Made by a program: the position numbers and the translations under genes
Assembly (NCBI RefSeq): GCF_002101735.1
Contig: NZ_LQPE01000166.1
Coordinates: forward strand, 1-64,000
DNA length: 64,000 bases
DNA from: Mycobacterium kyorinense
Lineage (GTDB): Bacteria; Actinomycetota; Actinomycetes; Mycobacteriales; Mycobacteriaceae
Direction of reading: 5' to 3'
Shown here: positions 8,865-16,664 of the stretch, piece after piece
How positions within the stretch are numbered: position 1 is the first letter of the stretch
Layout: every line of letters starts with the position of its first letter
The notes under the pieces: model-generated
Seen by the model: only the letters and a program-made list of their open reading frames with translations
The model's database searches: none
Told to the model about the DNA's origin: nothing

Positions 8865-8908
8865 GGCGACCCGCTGCGCTCGGCTTCGCCGCGCTTGCGA
8901 TCGCCGCT
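8865..8908. repeat. 44-bp GC-rich dispersed repeat, intergenic copy
   Basis: This segment of the plsC/echA1 intergenic region begins GGCGACCCGCTGCGCTCGGC. It is matched at about 39 of 44 positions by 47028-47071, which lies inside the fdhD coding region. The core includes the imperfect self-complementary TTCGCCGCGCTTGCGATCGCC. It looks like a small REP-like element. Confidence 0.6.
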
Positions 8909-9021
8909 ATGATTCCGCGCCGATTTTGCTGTGATGGTAGTCGAGCGCGCGGGGCGCCGGTTCGGGCCGACCGATACCATCGTTCGACACCTGTCCCTAT
9001 CCGAAGGAGCGTCACACCGTC

Positions 9022-9798
9022 GTGAGCACCGAACAAGAAGAAGCCCCAGTTCTCGTCGAACAGCGGGACCGAATCCTGATCATCACGATCAACCGGCCGC
9101 AGGCCAAGAACGCCGTCAACGCCGCGGTCAGCAAGGGCCTGGCCGACGCCATGGACCGGCTGGACGGCGACGCGGGCCTGTCGGTGGCGATCCTGACAGG
9201 TGCCGGCGGCTCCTTCTGCGCGGGCATGGACCTCAAGGCGTTCGCGCGCGGCGAGAACGTCGTCGTCGAGGGCCGCGGGCTGGGCTTCACCGAACGCCCG
9301 CCGACCAAGCCGCTGATCGCCGCCGTCGAGGGTTACGCGTTGGCCGGCGGCACCGAGCTGGCGCTGGCCACCGACTTGATCGTGGCGTCCAGGGACGCAG
9401 CGTTTGGCATCCCCGAAGTCAAGCGCGGTCTGGTCGCCGGGGGCGGGGGGCTGCTGCGGCTGCCGCAGCGCATCCCCTACGCGGTCGCGATGGAGCTGGC
9501 GCTGACCGGCGACAATCTGCCCGCCGAGCGGGCGCATGCGCTGGGCCTGGTGAACGTGCTGGCCGAGCCGGGCCAGGCGTTGGACGAGGCGATCAAGCTG
9601 GCCGAGAAGATCACCGCCAACGGGCCGCTGGCGGTCGCTGCCACCAAGCGGATCATCGTCGAGTCCCGCGGCTGGAGCCCGGAGAACATGTTCGCCGAGC
9701 AGACCAAGATCCTGATGCCGGTGTTCGCCTCCAACGACGCCAAAGAAGGCGCCATCGCCTTCGCCGAGAAGCGGCCTCCGAAGTGGACCGGGACCTGA
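9022..9798 (+). CDS. echA1: Enoyl-CoA hydratase/isomerase EchA1
   Basis: A crotonase-fold protein of 258 residues beginning at a GTG (9022) after GAAGGAG. The oxyanion-hole segment is GGSFCAGMDLKAFA. The two glutamates expected in hydratases are present in AGGTELALATD and in GIPEVKRGLVAGGGG. It would hydrate 2-enoyl-CoA in fatty-acid or related beta-oxidation. It corresponds to Rv0222 by position after the WS/DGAT gene. Its 3' end overlaps the start of the N-acetyltransferase by 16 bases, so the two are translationally coupled. Confidence 0.88.
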   Translation: MSTEQEEAPVLVEQRDRILIITINRPQAKNAVNAAVSKGLADAMDRLDGDAGLSVAILTGAGGSFCAGMDLKAFARGENVVVEGRGLGFTERPPTKPLIAAVEGYALAGGTELALATDLIVASRDAAFGIPEVKRGLVAGGGGLLRLPQRIPYAVAMELALTGDNLPAERAHALGLVNVLAEPGQALDEAIKLAEKITANGPLAVAATKRIIVESRGWSPENMFAEQTKILMPVFASNDAKEGAIAFAEKRPPKWTGT

Positions 9799-10616
9799 AC
9801 CTCCCGGCGTATTTCGCCCGGATCGACTACTCGGGGCCGACCGAGTCGACGTTGCAGACGTTGGCCGGGCTGGTGGCCGCGCACGGACGCCGCATTCCGT
9901 TCGAGAACCTCGACCCGCTGCTCGGCGTGCCGGTGACCGATCTCAGCCCGGAGGGTCTGGCGGACAAGCTGGTGCGCCGACGCCGCGGCGGCTACTGCTA
10001 CGAGCACAACAATCTGTTGCGATATGTGTTGGAGCAGTTGGGATTTGGGGTCGACGCGCTGGCGGGACGGGTGGTGTGGATGAGCCCGCAGGGGTTGGCC
10101 GGACCGCCGCCGGCGCTGACCCACCAGGCGCTGGCGGTGCGGATCCCCGGGGTCGACGACGTGTTCCTGGCCGACGTCGGTTTCGGCGGGCAGACCCTTT
10201 CCTCGCCGATTCGCTTGATACCCGGTCCGGTTCAGCAGACCCGGCACGAGCCGTACCGGCTGCGCACCCACGGCGACGGATACGTGTTGGAGGCGCTGGT
10301 CCGGGAAAAGTGGCAGCCGCTGTACATCTTCAGCACCGAGCCGCGACCGCTGATCGATCTGGTCGTCGGAAGTTGGTATGTGTCAACGTATCCCGAGTCG
10401 CATTTTGTCACCAGCCTCACCGCTGCGCTGGTGACCGACGACGCGCGATGGAATCTGAACGGGCGTCATCTCGCGATCCATTTCAAAGGTGAAACCGACC
10501 GCATCCGATTCGACACCGCCGAGCAGGTGCTCGACGCGCTGGTCAACCGGTTCGGGATCGACGTGTCGGGTCTCGGCGATGTCGAGGCCCGGATCGCCCA
10601 GGTGCTCGACAACTAG
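9783..10616 (+). CDS. nat: Arylamine N-acetyltransferase
   Basis: A 277-residue NAT. The catalytic triad is visible as Cys72 (RGGYCYEHN), His114 (LTHQALAV) and Asp131 (LADVGFGGQT), all in the usual spacing. The long open frame runs back through echA1, but the family N-terminus fits a GTG at 9783 (DLNLPAYFARIDY), overlapping the end of echA1. Family members transfer acyl groups (acetyl, propionyl) from CoA to arylamines. In M. tuberculosis nat (Rv3566c) lies in the cholesterol cluster, so this placement behind echA1 is different. Substrate inferred only. Confidence 0.88.
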   Translation: MDRDLNLPAYFARIDYSGPTESTLQTLAGLVAAHGRRIPFENLDPLLGVPVTDLSPEGLADKLVRRRRGGYCYEHNNLLRYVLEQLGFGVDALAGRVVWMSPQGLAGPPPALTHQALAVRIPGVDDVFLADVGFGGQTLSSPIRLIPGPVQQTRHEPYRLRTHGDGYVLEALVREKWQPLYIFSTEPRPLIDLVVGSWYVSTYPESHFVTSLTAALVTDDARWNLNGRHLAIHFKGETDRIRFDTAEQVLDALVNRFGIDVSGLGDVEARIAQVLDN

Positions 10617-10689
10617 TTGCATGATCTAAACTCGACATGACACTTTTGGCGGCATTTGTAACGGCCCGACGGCACAGAAAGTCCGAGCG

Positions 10690-12180
10690 TTGAGCATTTC
10701 GTTACTCCTGGAGATGGCGGTCTCGAGCAGCCCTGACCGGACCGCCGTCGTCTCCGGCGAGCTCCGGTTGACCTCGCAAGAGCTGAGCGATCTGGCCGAC
10801 GGCGGCGCCGGCGTCATCGCCGGATCGGGCTGCCGGCATGTGGCCTACGTCGGCACCGGCGGGGCGTTGCTGCCGTTGCTGATCTTCGCCTCGGCACGCG
10901 CCGGGCTGCCATTCACGCCGATCAACTACCGGCTCTCGGCCGAGGGCATCCAGACCTTGATCGGGCGGTTGCCCGAACCGCTGGTGATCGTCGACGACCG
11001 CTACCGCGACATGGTCGTCGGCAAGACGGTCGACTCCGAGGAGTTCCTGGCCTGCGCCCGCAGCGCAGAGCCCGTGGCGGAGTTTCCCGATCCGGATGCG
11101 ACGGCGATCGTGCTGTTCACGTCGGGCACCACGTCGCAGCCCAAGGCCGTCGAGCTTTCGCACAACAACCTGACCAGTTACGTCACGGGCACAGTGGAAT
11201 TCGAGTCGGCCGGCGCAGAGGACGCCGCGCTGATCTGCGTGCCGCCGTACCACATCGCCGGAGTCGGGGCCGCGCTGTCGAACCTGTACGCCGGCCGCAA
11301 GATGGTCTATCTGCCGATCTTCGACGCCGAGGAATGGGTGCGGCTGATCAACGCCGAGCACGTCACCACCGCCACCGTGGTGCCGACGATGCTCGACCGC
11401 ATCGTCACCGTGCTGGAGACCGGCCGCCATGAACTGCCGTCGCTGCGCAACCTGGCCTACGGCGGGTCGAAGGTCGGTCTGCCGCTGGTTCGCCGGGCGC
11501 TGGAGCTGTTGCCGAACGTCGGCTTCGTCAACGCCTACGGTCTGACCGAGACCAGTTCGACAATCGCGGTGCTCACCCCGGAGGATCACCGCGAGGCGCA
11601 GGCAGCCTCTGATCCCGCGATCGCCCGCCGGCTCGGATCGGTCGGTCAGCCGGTGCCCGGGATCGAGGTGCAGATCCGCGACGAGAACGGTGCTGTGCTC
11701 GGGCCGGGGGAGACCGGTGAGCTGTTCGTCCGCGGCGACCAGGTGTCGGGCCGCTACACCGGGATCGGTTCGGTGCTCGACGCCGACGGGTGGTTTGCCA
11801 CCAAGGACATCGCGATGCTCGACGAGGGCGGCTACCTGTTCATCGGCGGGCGCAGCGACGACACGATCATCCGCGGCGGCGAAAACATTGCCCCGGCCGA
11901 GCTCGAGGATGTGCTGATCGAGCACCCGCACGTGCGCGACGTCGCCGTCGTCGGCGTCGACGATCCGCAGTGGGGTCAGGCGATCGTTGCGGTAGTGGTC
12001 CCCGTGCCCGGTGTCGAACCGGATCCCGACGAACTGCGCGAGTATGTCCGCAAACACTTACGCGGTTCGCGTACCCCCGACCGAGTAGTCTTTCGCGACG
12101 AGCTGCCCACCAACGCCACCGGCAAGGTGCTTCGCCGCGAAATCGTGGAATCCCTAAGAACTCTAGGATCGAAATCATGA
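10690..12180 (+). CDS. Acyl-CoA synthetase (AMP-binding, FadD family)
   Basis: A 496-residue adenylate-forming enzyme with a TTG start. The P-loop is VLFTSGTTSQPKAVELS, the A5 motif is NAYGLTETSS, the hinge region is GGRSDDTIIRGGENIAPAE, and the catalytic lysine is in NATGKVLRREI. The N-terminal domain is short compared with long-chain FadDs, suggesting a short, medium or aromatic acid substrate. It follows nat after 73 bases, and its stop overlaps the start of a 98-residue partner (ATGA). Confidence 0.82.
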   Translation: MSISLLLEMAVSSSPDRTAVVSGELRLTSQELSDLADGGAGVIAGSGCRHVAYVGTGGALLPLLIFASARAGLPFTPINYRLSAEGIQTLIGRLPEPLVIVDDRYRDMVVGKTVDSEEFLACARSAEPVAEFPDPDATAIVLFTSGTTSQPKAVELSHNNLTSYVTGTVEFESAGAEDAALICVPPYHIAGVGAALSNLYAGRKMVYLPIFDAEEWVRLINAEHVTTATVVPTMLDRIVTVLETGRHELPSLRNLAYGGSKVGLPLVRRALELLPNVGFVNAYGLTETSSTIAVLTPEDHREAQAASDPAIARRLGSVGQPVPGIEVQIRDENGAVLGPGETGELFVRGDQVSGRYTGIGSVLDADGWFATKDIAMLDEGGYLFIGGRSDDTIIRGGENIAPAELEDVLIEHPHVRDVAVVGVDDPQWGQAIVAVVVPVPGVEPDPDELREYVRKHLRGSRTPDRVVFRDELPTNATGKVLRREIVESLRTLGSKS

Positions 12181-12473
12181 TCAAAAACGGAACCCGTCTG
12201 GCCAGCCAGGTGTGCGACACCCAGGTCATCGTCGTGCGCAGCGCCGACAGCCTCGACGACTTGCGCTGCGGCGGCGCGCCGATGGTGCCGTTGGGCTCCG
12301 AGCGTTGCGGGGAACTGGATCCGGCGTTCGCCGACGGCAACGTGATGGGCAAGCGCTATGTGGACGAGAACGGCGCCGAGGTGCTGGTGACCAAGGCGGG
12401 TGCGGGCACGCTGGCGATCGGTCAGACCGCGCTGAGCCTCAAAGAGGCCAAACCGCTACCGGCCAGCGACTAG
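12177..12473 (+). CDS. Small conserved protein coupled to the acyl-CoA synthetase
   Basis: A 98-residue protein starting MIKNGTRLASQVCDTQ and overlapping the preceding fadD by four bases. It has three cysteines (C13, one in RCGGAP, one in RCGEL) and ends with a Val/Ala-rich segment. No signal peptide or membrane helix is seen. I do not recognise a characterised family. The tight coupling suggests a partner of the acyl-CoA synthetase, and the cysteine pattern might bind metal, but that is a guess. Confidence 0.7.
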   Translation: MIKNGTRLASQVCDTQVIVVRSADSLDDLRCGGAPMVPLGSERCGELDPAFADGNVMGKRYVDENGAEVLVTKAGAGTLAIGQTALSLKEAKPLPASD

Positions 12474-12487
12474 CCCTCTCTGGGCGA

Positions 12488-12539
12488 GCAGACGCAGAAT
12501 CGCATTGTGCGGGCGCAAATCGTGCGATTCTGCGTCTGC
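12488..12539. terminator. Inverted repeat between convergent genes, probable bidirectional terminator
   Basis: Perfect 17-bp arms GCAGACGCAGAATCGCA (12488-12504) and TGCGATTCTGCGTCTGC (12523-12539) flank an 18-base loop. It sits between the stop of the small protein at 12473 and the stop of the TetR gene at 12547, exactly where convergent transcripts should end. The arms are less GC-rich than the surroundings, so this may be a dispersed element used as a terminator. Confidence 0.7.
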
Positions 12540-12546
12540 CCGCGCG

Positions 12547-13167
12547 TTACTTCGGCACGCCGTTACGGCGGACGAATTCCCTTGCCTTGATGAGGAATTC
12601 GAGCTGATTGTGTACCTCGCGCAGCGGGCCGGTGCTCCGCGTCGAACGGCACAGCACGACGGCGCCTTCGAGCGCGGAAATCGACGTCACCGCAAGGGAT
12701 GCCGCGTCCGATTCGAGAAAGCCGTCGGCGACGAATGCCCGGGTCAACGCCGTGCACCAGCGGCCCAGGATCTGCCCCGCCTCGGTGGTCAATGAAGGTT
12801 CCTCGTCGGCCGAGCCGATCGCTGCCGCTACGACGGGGCAGCCGGCGCCGAAGTCGCTATCGGTCAGCAGCCGTTCCCACAGCTCGACGAACTCGCGCAG
12901 CAGCACCATCGCGCCGCGCTCGGCGGATTGATCGATGGTGGCGGCGATCGCATCACCGGCGTACCGCAGCGCCTCGGTCAGGATCTGGTTGCGGCCCTCG
13001 GGAAAGTGGTAGTACACCGAGCCGCGCGGTGCGCCGCTGCGGGTGAGCACTTCGTCGATGGTGACGCCGGCCGCACCCCGTTCCCGCATCACCTCGACGG
13101 CGCTGAGCAGCATCTTGGTGCGCGTTCCGCCGCGTTTGGTGCGTTTAGTGCGCGTGGCAATCGACAT
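12547..13167 (-). CDS. TetR-family transcriptional regulator
   Basis: A 206-residue repressor-type protein. The N-terminal helix-turn-helix (TIDEVLTRSGAPRGSVYYHFPEGRNQIL) lies at about residues 36-63, followed by a ligand domain with the GCPVVAAAIG segment typical of the LmrA/YxaF-like TetR subgroup. The gene lies downstream of a 48-codon ORF on the same strand, and both are preceded by a perfect palindrome at 13388-13414 that is a plausible autoregulatory operator. Ligand unknown. Confidence 0.85.
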   Translation of the reverse strand: MSIATRTKRTKRGGTRTKMLLSAVEVMRERGAAGVTIDEVLTRSGAPRGSVYYHFPEGRNQILTEALRYAGDAIAATIDQSAERGAMVLLREFVELWERLLTDSDFGAGCPVVAAAIGSADEEPSLTTEAGQILGRWCTALTRAFVADGFLESDAASLAVTSISALEGAVVLCRSTRSTGPLREVHNQLEFLIKAREFVRRNGVPK

Positions 13168-13191
13168 TGCGAGCTCCCCCCGAGACCCGGC

Positions 13192-13338
13192 TCAGGCGGC
13201 GTGCGAGTGGCGCAGTTGCGGCATCCGCCAGTGCACGCTGCGCGGGTGCAACCGCACCGACTTCAACGACGTGTGGGGCAGGTCGGGAACCTCACGGGTG
13301 AAGCGGTAACCGGCGATGTTCAACTCGACGACCCACAT
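13192..13338 (-). CDS. Small 48-residue protein upstream of tetR
   Basis: An ATG at 13338 preceded by AGGAGA at good spacing opens a 48-codon frame (MWVVELNIAGYRFTREVPDL...). The product is basic, rich in His and Arg at its C-terminus (HPRSVHWRMPQLRHSHAA), with no signal peptide. It ends 24 bases before the tetR start on the same strand. The good ribosome site and position argue for expression. Longer in-frame starts at 13356 and 13440 lack a comparable site. Function unknown. Confidence 0.55.
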   Translation of the reverse strand: MWVVELNIAGYRFTREVPDLPHTSLKSVRLHPRSVHWRMPQLRHSHAA

Positions 13339-13387
13339 GATCTTCTCCTGCCTCATGCGCCAGGCGGGCCCATGATTATGCAAGGTA

Positions 13388-13414
13388 GCATAGAACAAGC
13401 TAGGGGTTCTATGC
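13388..13414. promoter_or_regulatory. Candidate TetR operator (9-bp perfect palindrome arms)
   Basis: GCATAGAAC (13388-13396) and GTTCTATGC (13406-13414) are perfect reverse complements separated by 9 bases. The site is in an unusually AT-rich intergenic stretch, about 50 bases upstream of the small ORF that precedes tetR, and between it and the divergent methyltransferase remnant. Size and symmetry fit a TetR-type operator. Confidence 0.5.
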
Positions 13415-13497
13415 AAGTCACTAGGGCTCTGCTGTTGCACTGCGGCGACCGCAAGCCATTCCTATGCTCTATTGCATATTACTTAGATCTACTGCTG

Positions 13498-13752
13498 GGC
13501 GAACGGGTAACCGATCTGGCCATGCAGCGACGCGCGCTGAACGTCGACCTGTTTGCCACCGGCGAGGCATTCCGCGACTTCTTCAAGGCCAACTACGGAC
13601 CGACGATCACCACGTATCGCACCATCGCGGCCGACCACGACCGCGTCGCCGCGCTCGATGCCGCGTTGGCCGAACTGGGCCAACGATTCCTGGCCGGATC
13701 GTCGACGATGCACTGGGAGTACCTGCTTGTCACCGCGCGCAAGCGAAGCTAG
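13498..13752 (+). pseudogene. C-terminal remnant of an SAM-dependent methyltransferase
   Basis: From 13498 to the stop at 13752 one frame encodes about 84 residues (GERVTDLAMQRRALNVDLFA..., EAFRDFFKANYGPTI, HWEYLLVTARK). This resembles the C-terminal third of class I methyltransferases common in mycobacteria. The SAM-binding half is missing; the preceding sequence is AT-rich intergenic DNA. It was probably once the gene divergently transcribed from the tetR. Confidence 0.6.
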
Positions 13753-13776
13753 CAGCTACTCAAAGGAGATGGCACC

Positions 13777-14133
13777 ATGAAACTTTCGCGACTGCGCGTG
13801 CCTGTCGCCGCGGGCGCCATCGCGCTCGGCGCGGCGATCTTGACCGCACCCGCGTCCCAGGCGGAACCCGAATCGACCATCCAAAGCGAATGCAAGTCCG
13901 CTGGAGGCACATACACCACAACCAACAGTGGCGGACACCGATACTCCAAGTGTTGCTACACGGACGCCTACGGCACCCAAACCTGCGACAACTACGACGA
14001 CGGCACTTACGTTGTTACCTGCACGGCGAGCAGCTGCGACAGCGAGCTGGCGCCGCCGAACAACGGAAGTCCTTCGCACCGACCGGTGCACCCTCCGATG
14101 GCTCCCATCGCGCCGCCGGAAGCGGTGCCGTAA
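13777..14133 (+). CDS. Small secreted cysteine-rich protein
   Basis: A 118-residue protein with a clear Sec signal peptide: Lys/Arg n-region MKLSRLRV, then the hydrophobic AAGAIALGAAILTA, with cleavage likely after SQA (about residue 29). The mature part has six cysteines (SECKS, KCCY, TCDNY, VTCTASSCDS) and a proline-rich tail. The paired Cys suggest a disulfide-stabilised exported protein. AAAGGAGAT precedes the ATG. I do not recognise a named family. Confidence 0.78.
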   Translation: MKLSRLRVPVAAGAIALGAAILTAPASQAEPESTIQSECKSAGGTYTTTNSGGHRYSKCCYTDAYGTQTCDNYDDGTYVVTCTASSCDSELAPPNNGSPSHRPVHPPMAPIAPPEAVP

Positions 14134-14161
14134 ACGCCGGACGATGCGACCGCGCCGGCCG

Positions 14162-14248
14162 CTAGCCGTCGACCGTGTAGCCCATCGGCATCAGCACGCT
14201 CTTTTGTTGGGTGAAGTGCTCGACGCCCTCCGGGCCCGGTCTCGCGGC
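14162..14248 (-). pseudogene. Partial copy of the 3' end of the aldehyde dehydrogenase gene
   Basis: On the minus strand this encodes the C-terminus EGVEHFTQQKSVLMPMGYT followed by VDG and a stop, as at the end of the intact gene at 17773. Bases 14174-14248 match 17791-17864 at about 70 of 75 positions, with one extra base that shifts the frame. Homology stops at about 14248, so only the last 25 or so codons are present. Confidence 0.8.
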
Positions 14249-14585
14249 TCCCCGGGTTGTTCGCGAAGTCGAGCGTCAACACGCTGTGTCGGTGTTCGGC
14301 CGAGTTGTCAACGACGCTGATCGGAAAGTTCAGCCGAGATGGCGGGTTGGCGATCGCCGCGCCCAGGATTGCCGAGGTCGGCAGATCCTCGCGGCCCGAG
14401 TGTTCGCTGGCTTACCTGGCTCGCCGAAACCAGCTCCGCAACATCAACGAACATCTCGATCCCTCTAAAGTCTGGTCCGAGCGATTATCCACAGTGTCCG
14501 GGACGCATCGCCGAGGCGTGCACGCGGGATCAAGTGCGGGCGGTTGTGCTTGGCGCGCCTGCTGGCGAAACGGTAGCCTGCAGCA
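14249..14585. other. Degenerate region, no intact gene
   Basis: Neither strand holds a convincing gene. The minus strand has two short protein-like stretches in different frames (EMFVDVAELVSAS, and SAILGAAIANPPSRLNFPISVVDN), which suggests a decayed, frameshifted coding region of unknown identity between the duplicated dehydrogenase end and the secretion cassette. Confidence 0.4.
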
Positions 14586-14912
14586 ATGGTTGCCCGAAAG
14601 ATCGAGGTCAACACGCCACCGCTGGCCGCGGGTGGCAGTTTATGCCGCGACGCCGGCGACTCGGCACGCAAGGCTGCCGAAGAACTCGCTGGCACTGCTG
14701 TGGCATCGAAGATTTTCGGTGATTTCGCTGAGGCGAACCAGTTTCACGCGACGGTAAGCACGGCTCACCAAAATCACCAGCAGCAGCTGCACGGGCATCA
14801 CGCGACATTGACGGGCGTATCGGACAAAGTGGCGAAGGCCGCGCAGTTGTTCACCGCCACCGACGGCTGCGAGGCGGATGCGATCAAGTCGGCTGGCACC
14901 GACATCGGGTAG
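14586..14912 (+). CDS. DUF2563-like small helical protein, candidate type VII secretion helper
   Basis: A 108-residue all-helical protein without a signal peptide. The pattern FGDFAEANQFH, then TAHQNHQQQLHGHHATL, then KVAKAAQLFT resembles mycobacterial DUF2563 proteins, which have the size of WXG100-like partners. It is the first gene of a three-gene run: 9 bases before the DUF1023 hydrolase gene, which in turn overlaps a lipoprotein gene. Small helical proteins in this position usually pair with the helical N-terminus of the next protein for export by an ESX system. Family assignment is by pattern memory. Confidence 0.6.
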   Translation: MVARKIEVNTPPLAAGGSLCRDAGDSARKAAEELAGTAVASKIFGDFAEANQFHATVSTAHQNHQQQLHGHHATLTGVSDKVAKAAQLFTATDGCEADAIKSAGTDIG

Positions 14913-14921
14913 GGCCGGGGT

Positions 14922-16664
14922 ATGCGACCGGCTTGCCTGATCAATCTGAATGTCGATGAGCTGTGCGGGGCGGCCGGTGGTGATCCGTGGAAACTCGATG
15001 ATGAGCTGCAGGCTGGGGACGCCGGCGCGATCAACAACCTCGCCGATGCGTTTCACCGGTCGGGTAACCATGTCAAGGAAGCCGATGATGACTTCGATAA
15101 GGCCAAGAAGAAGTTCAATGAGGGATATCGGCGCAACGGCGTCGAGCATCCGATCAACGAGTCGGCCGAAGTGCAGCGGGCAACCGCCGCGCTGGCGGGG
15201 CATAAAGAAGCGTTGCCGCGTATAGCGGCGAGTTTGGAGCAGGTGGCCGCGTCGCTGGCCAGCGCCTAGCGTGACAGCGACGCCACCATCGCGGCAGTCA
15301 ATTCCGCGCTGCACGAGATCGACGATCAGATGTCGGCGGCGAAGAGCAACCGTCAGTACACCGGCGGGTTGCACGACAAGGCCGTCGACGCGGTCCGATC
15401 GGCACTTGAACAGATCACCACCACCCGCGGCACTTACATCGCGGCTCTGCGCGCGGCCGAGACAGCGATGACGGCCCAAGGTTACGAGCCCGAGGTCATC
15501 GACAACGTTGACGGGACACCCGCAGGCACACCTACACAGCGGGCTAGTGCGGCCAACGAAAAACAGTTACGCGAGGCGCGTGCGCGCACGCAGGCCGACC
15601 TCGACCGCATGCAACGGCAGCTCGGCACAATGCTGGCAACCGACCACACCTGGAACAAGGACACATTAGACAAACTCGCCGACCAGATCAGCGCGGCCAA
15701 GGACCGGCTGGCCCAGTTCGACTCCGTTGATCAGGCATTAGCGAATGCACCCGAGACCTACCTGGCCCAACTGGACATCCCCGCCGACTATCACGGCAAA
15801 GTCCACGCTGCGGTGGCGGTCGGCAACCCCGACACCGCCCGCAACGTCTCGGTGACCGTTCCTGGGGTGGGTTCGACCACCCGGGCGAGCTTGCCCGACA
15901 TGGTGAAAGAAGCACGCAGCCTGCGGGACCAAGCGACCCAGCAGCTCGTCAACGCCGGTAAGCCGGGTTCGGTGTCGACGATTGCCTGGATGGGTTATGA
16001 CCCGCCGCCGAACCCGATCAACACCGGCAGCGTCGCGGACGGCTTGGCCACCATGGGGGACGGTCAGGCGCGAGCCGGGGCGGCGAGCCTGTCGTCGTAC
16101 CTGGAGCAGGTGCACGTCAATAACCCCAACGCGCACCTGACATTGCTGGGGCATTCCTACGGGTCGCTGACGTCGTCGCTGGCGTTGCAGCAACTCAATG
16201 CCGAAGGTCTGCACCCGGTCAACGACGTGGTGTTCTACGGTTCGCCGGGCTTGGAGCTCACAGATCCTGCCCAGCTGGGGGTAGGCGCCGGTCACGCCTA
16301 TGTGATGGGGGCCCCGACTGACCCCATCGTGAAATGGATTGCCCCACTGTCTGATTCGCACGGCTGGGGCGCGAACCCCTACGACGGGATGTTGCCGCAG
16401 CTCTCGGCGCAGGCTGGCCCGGACCCGACGGGCGTCTACCATCCCGGCGTGAATAGCCACGCCGACTACCCGCGCTTGTTCCACACTCCCGATGGGCGTG
16501 ATCTCGTTCGCATGTCGGAGTACAACCTCGCGGCCATCGCCGCCGGGCTGCCCGACAACAAAGTGCTGGCCACCCCGCAGCTTCCGCCGCCCGGGCCACC
16601 GGTTCTGCCGCCGAACCTGTTCCCGCCCAATATCCCGCCGAGAATCGTAGAAGGGGGCGGGTGA
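14922..16664 (+). pseudogene. DUF1023 alpha/beta hydrolase with helical secretion-type N-terminus, interrupted by an in-frame amber codon
   Basis: One frame runs from the ATG at 14922 to 16664 (580 sense or stop codons before the final stop) with a single TAG at 15267-15269 (codon 116). Protein similarity continues without a shift across it: ASLASA before, RDSDATIAAVNSALHEIDDQM after. Residues 1-190 are helical, beginning LNVDELCGAAGGDPWKLDDEL. The C-terminal part is a DUF1023 hydrolase with nucleophile elbow GHSYG (Ser about 412) and a late histidine region NSHADYPRLF, then a Pro-rich tail. A CAG-to-TAG change would explain the break. An internal ATG at 15330 could give the hydrolase half alone, but no ribosome site precedes it. 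Probable role: exported lipase or esterase effector. Confidence 0.75.

Noticed and set aside
8931..9782. Upstream extension of the nat frame across echA1
   Set aside because: The part before 9783 is Arg-rich out-of-frame translation of echA1; NAT similarity begins at the GTG at 9783.
10700..10714. TTACTCCTGGAG similar to the operator shared by tetR and fadA2
   Set aside because: It is inside the coding start of a fadD gene, has a spacing change and is not palindromic.
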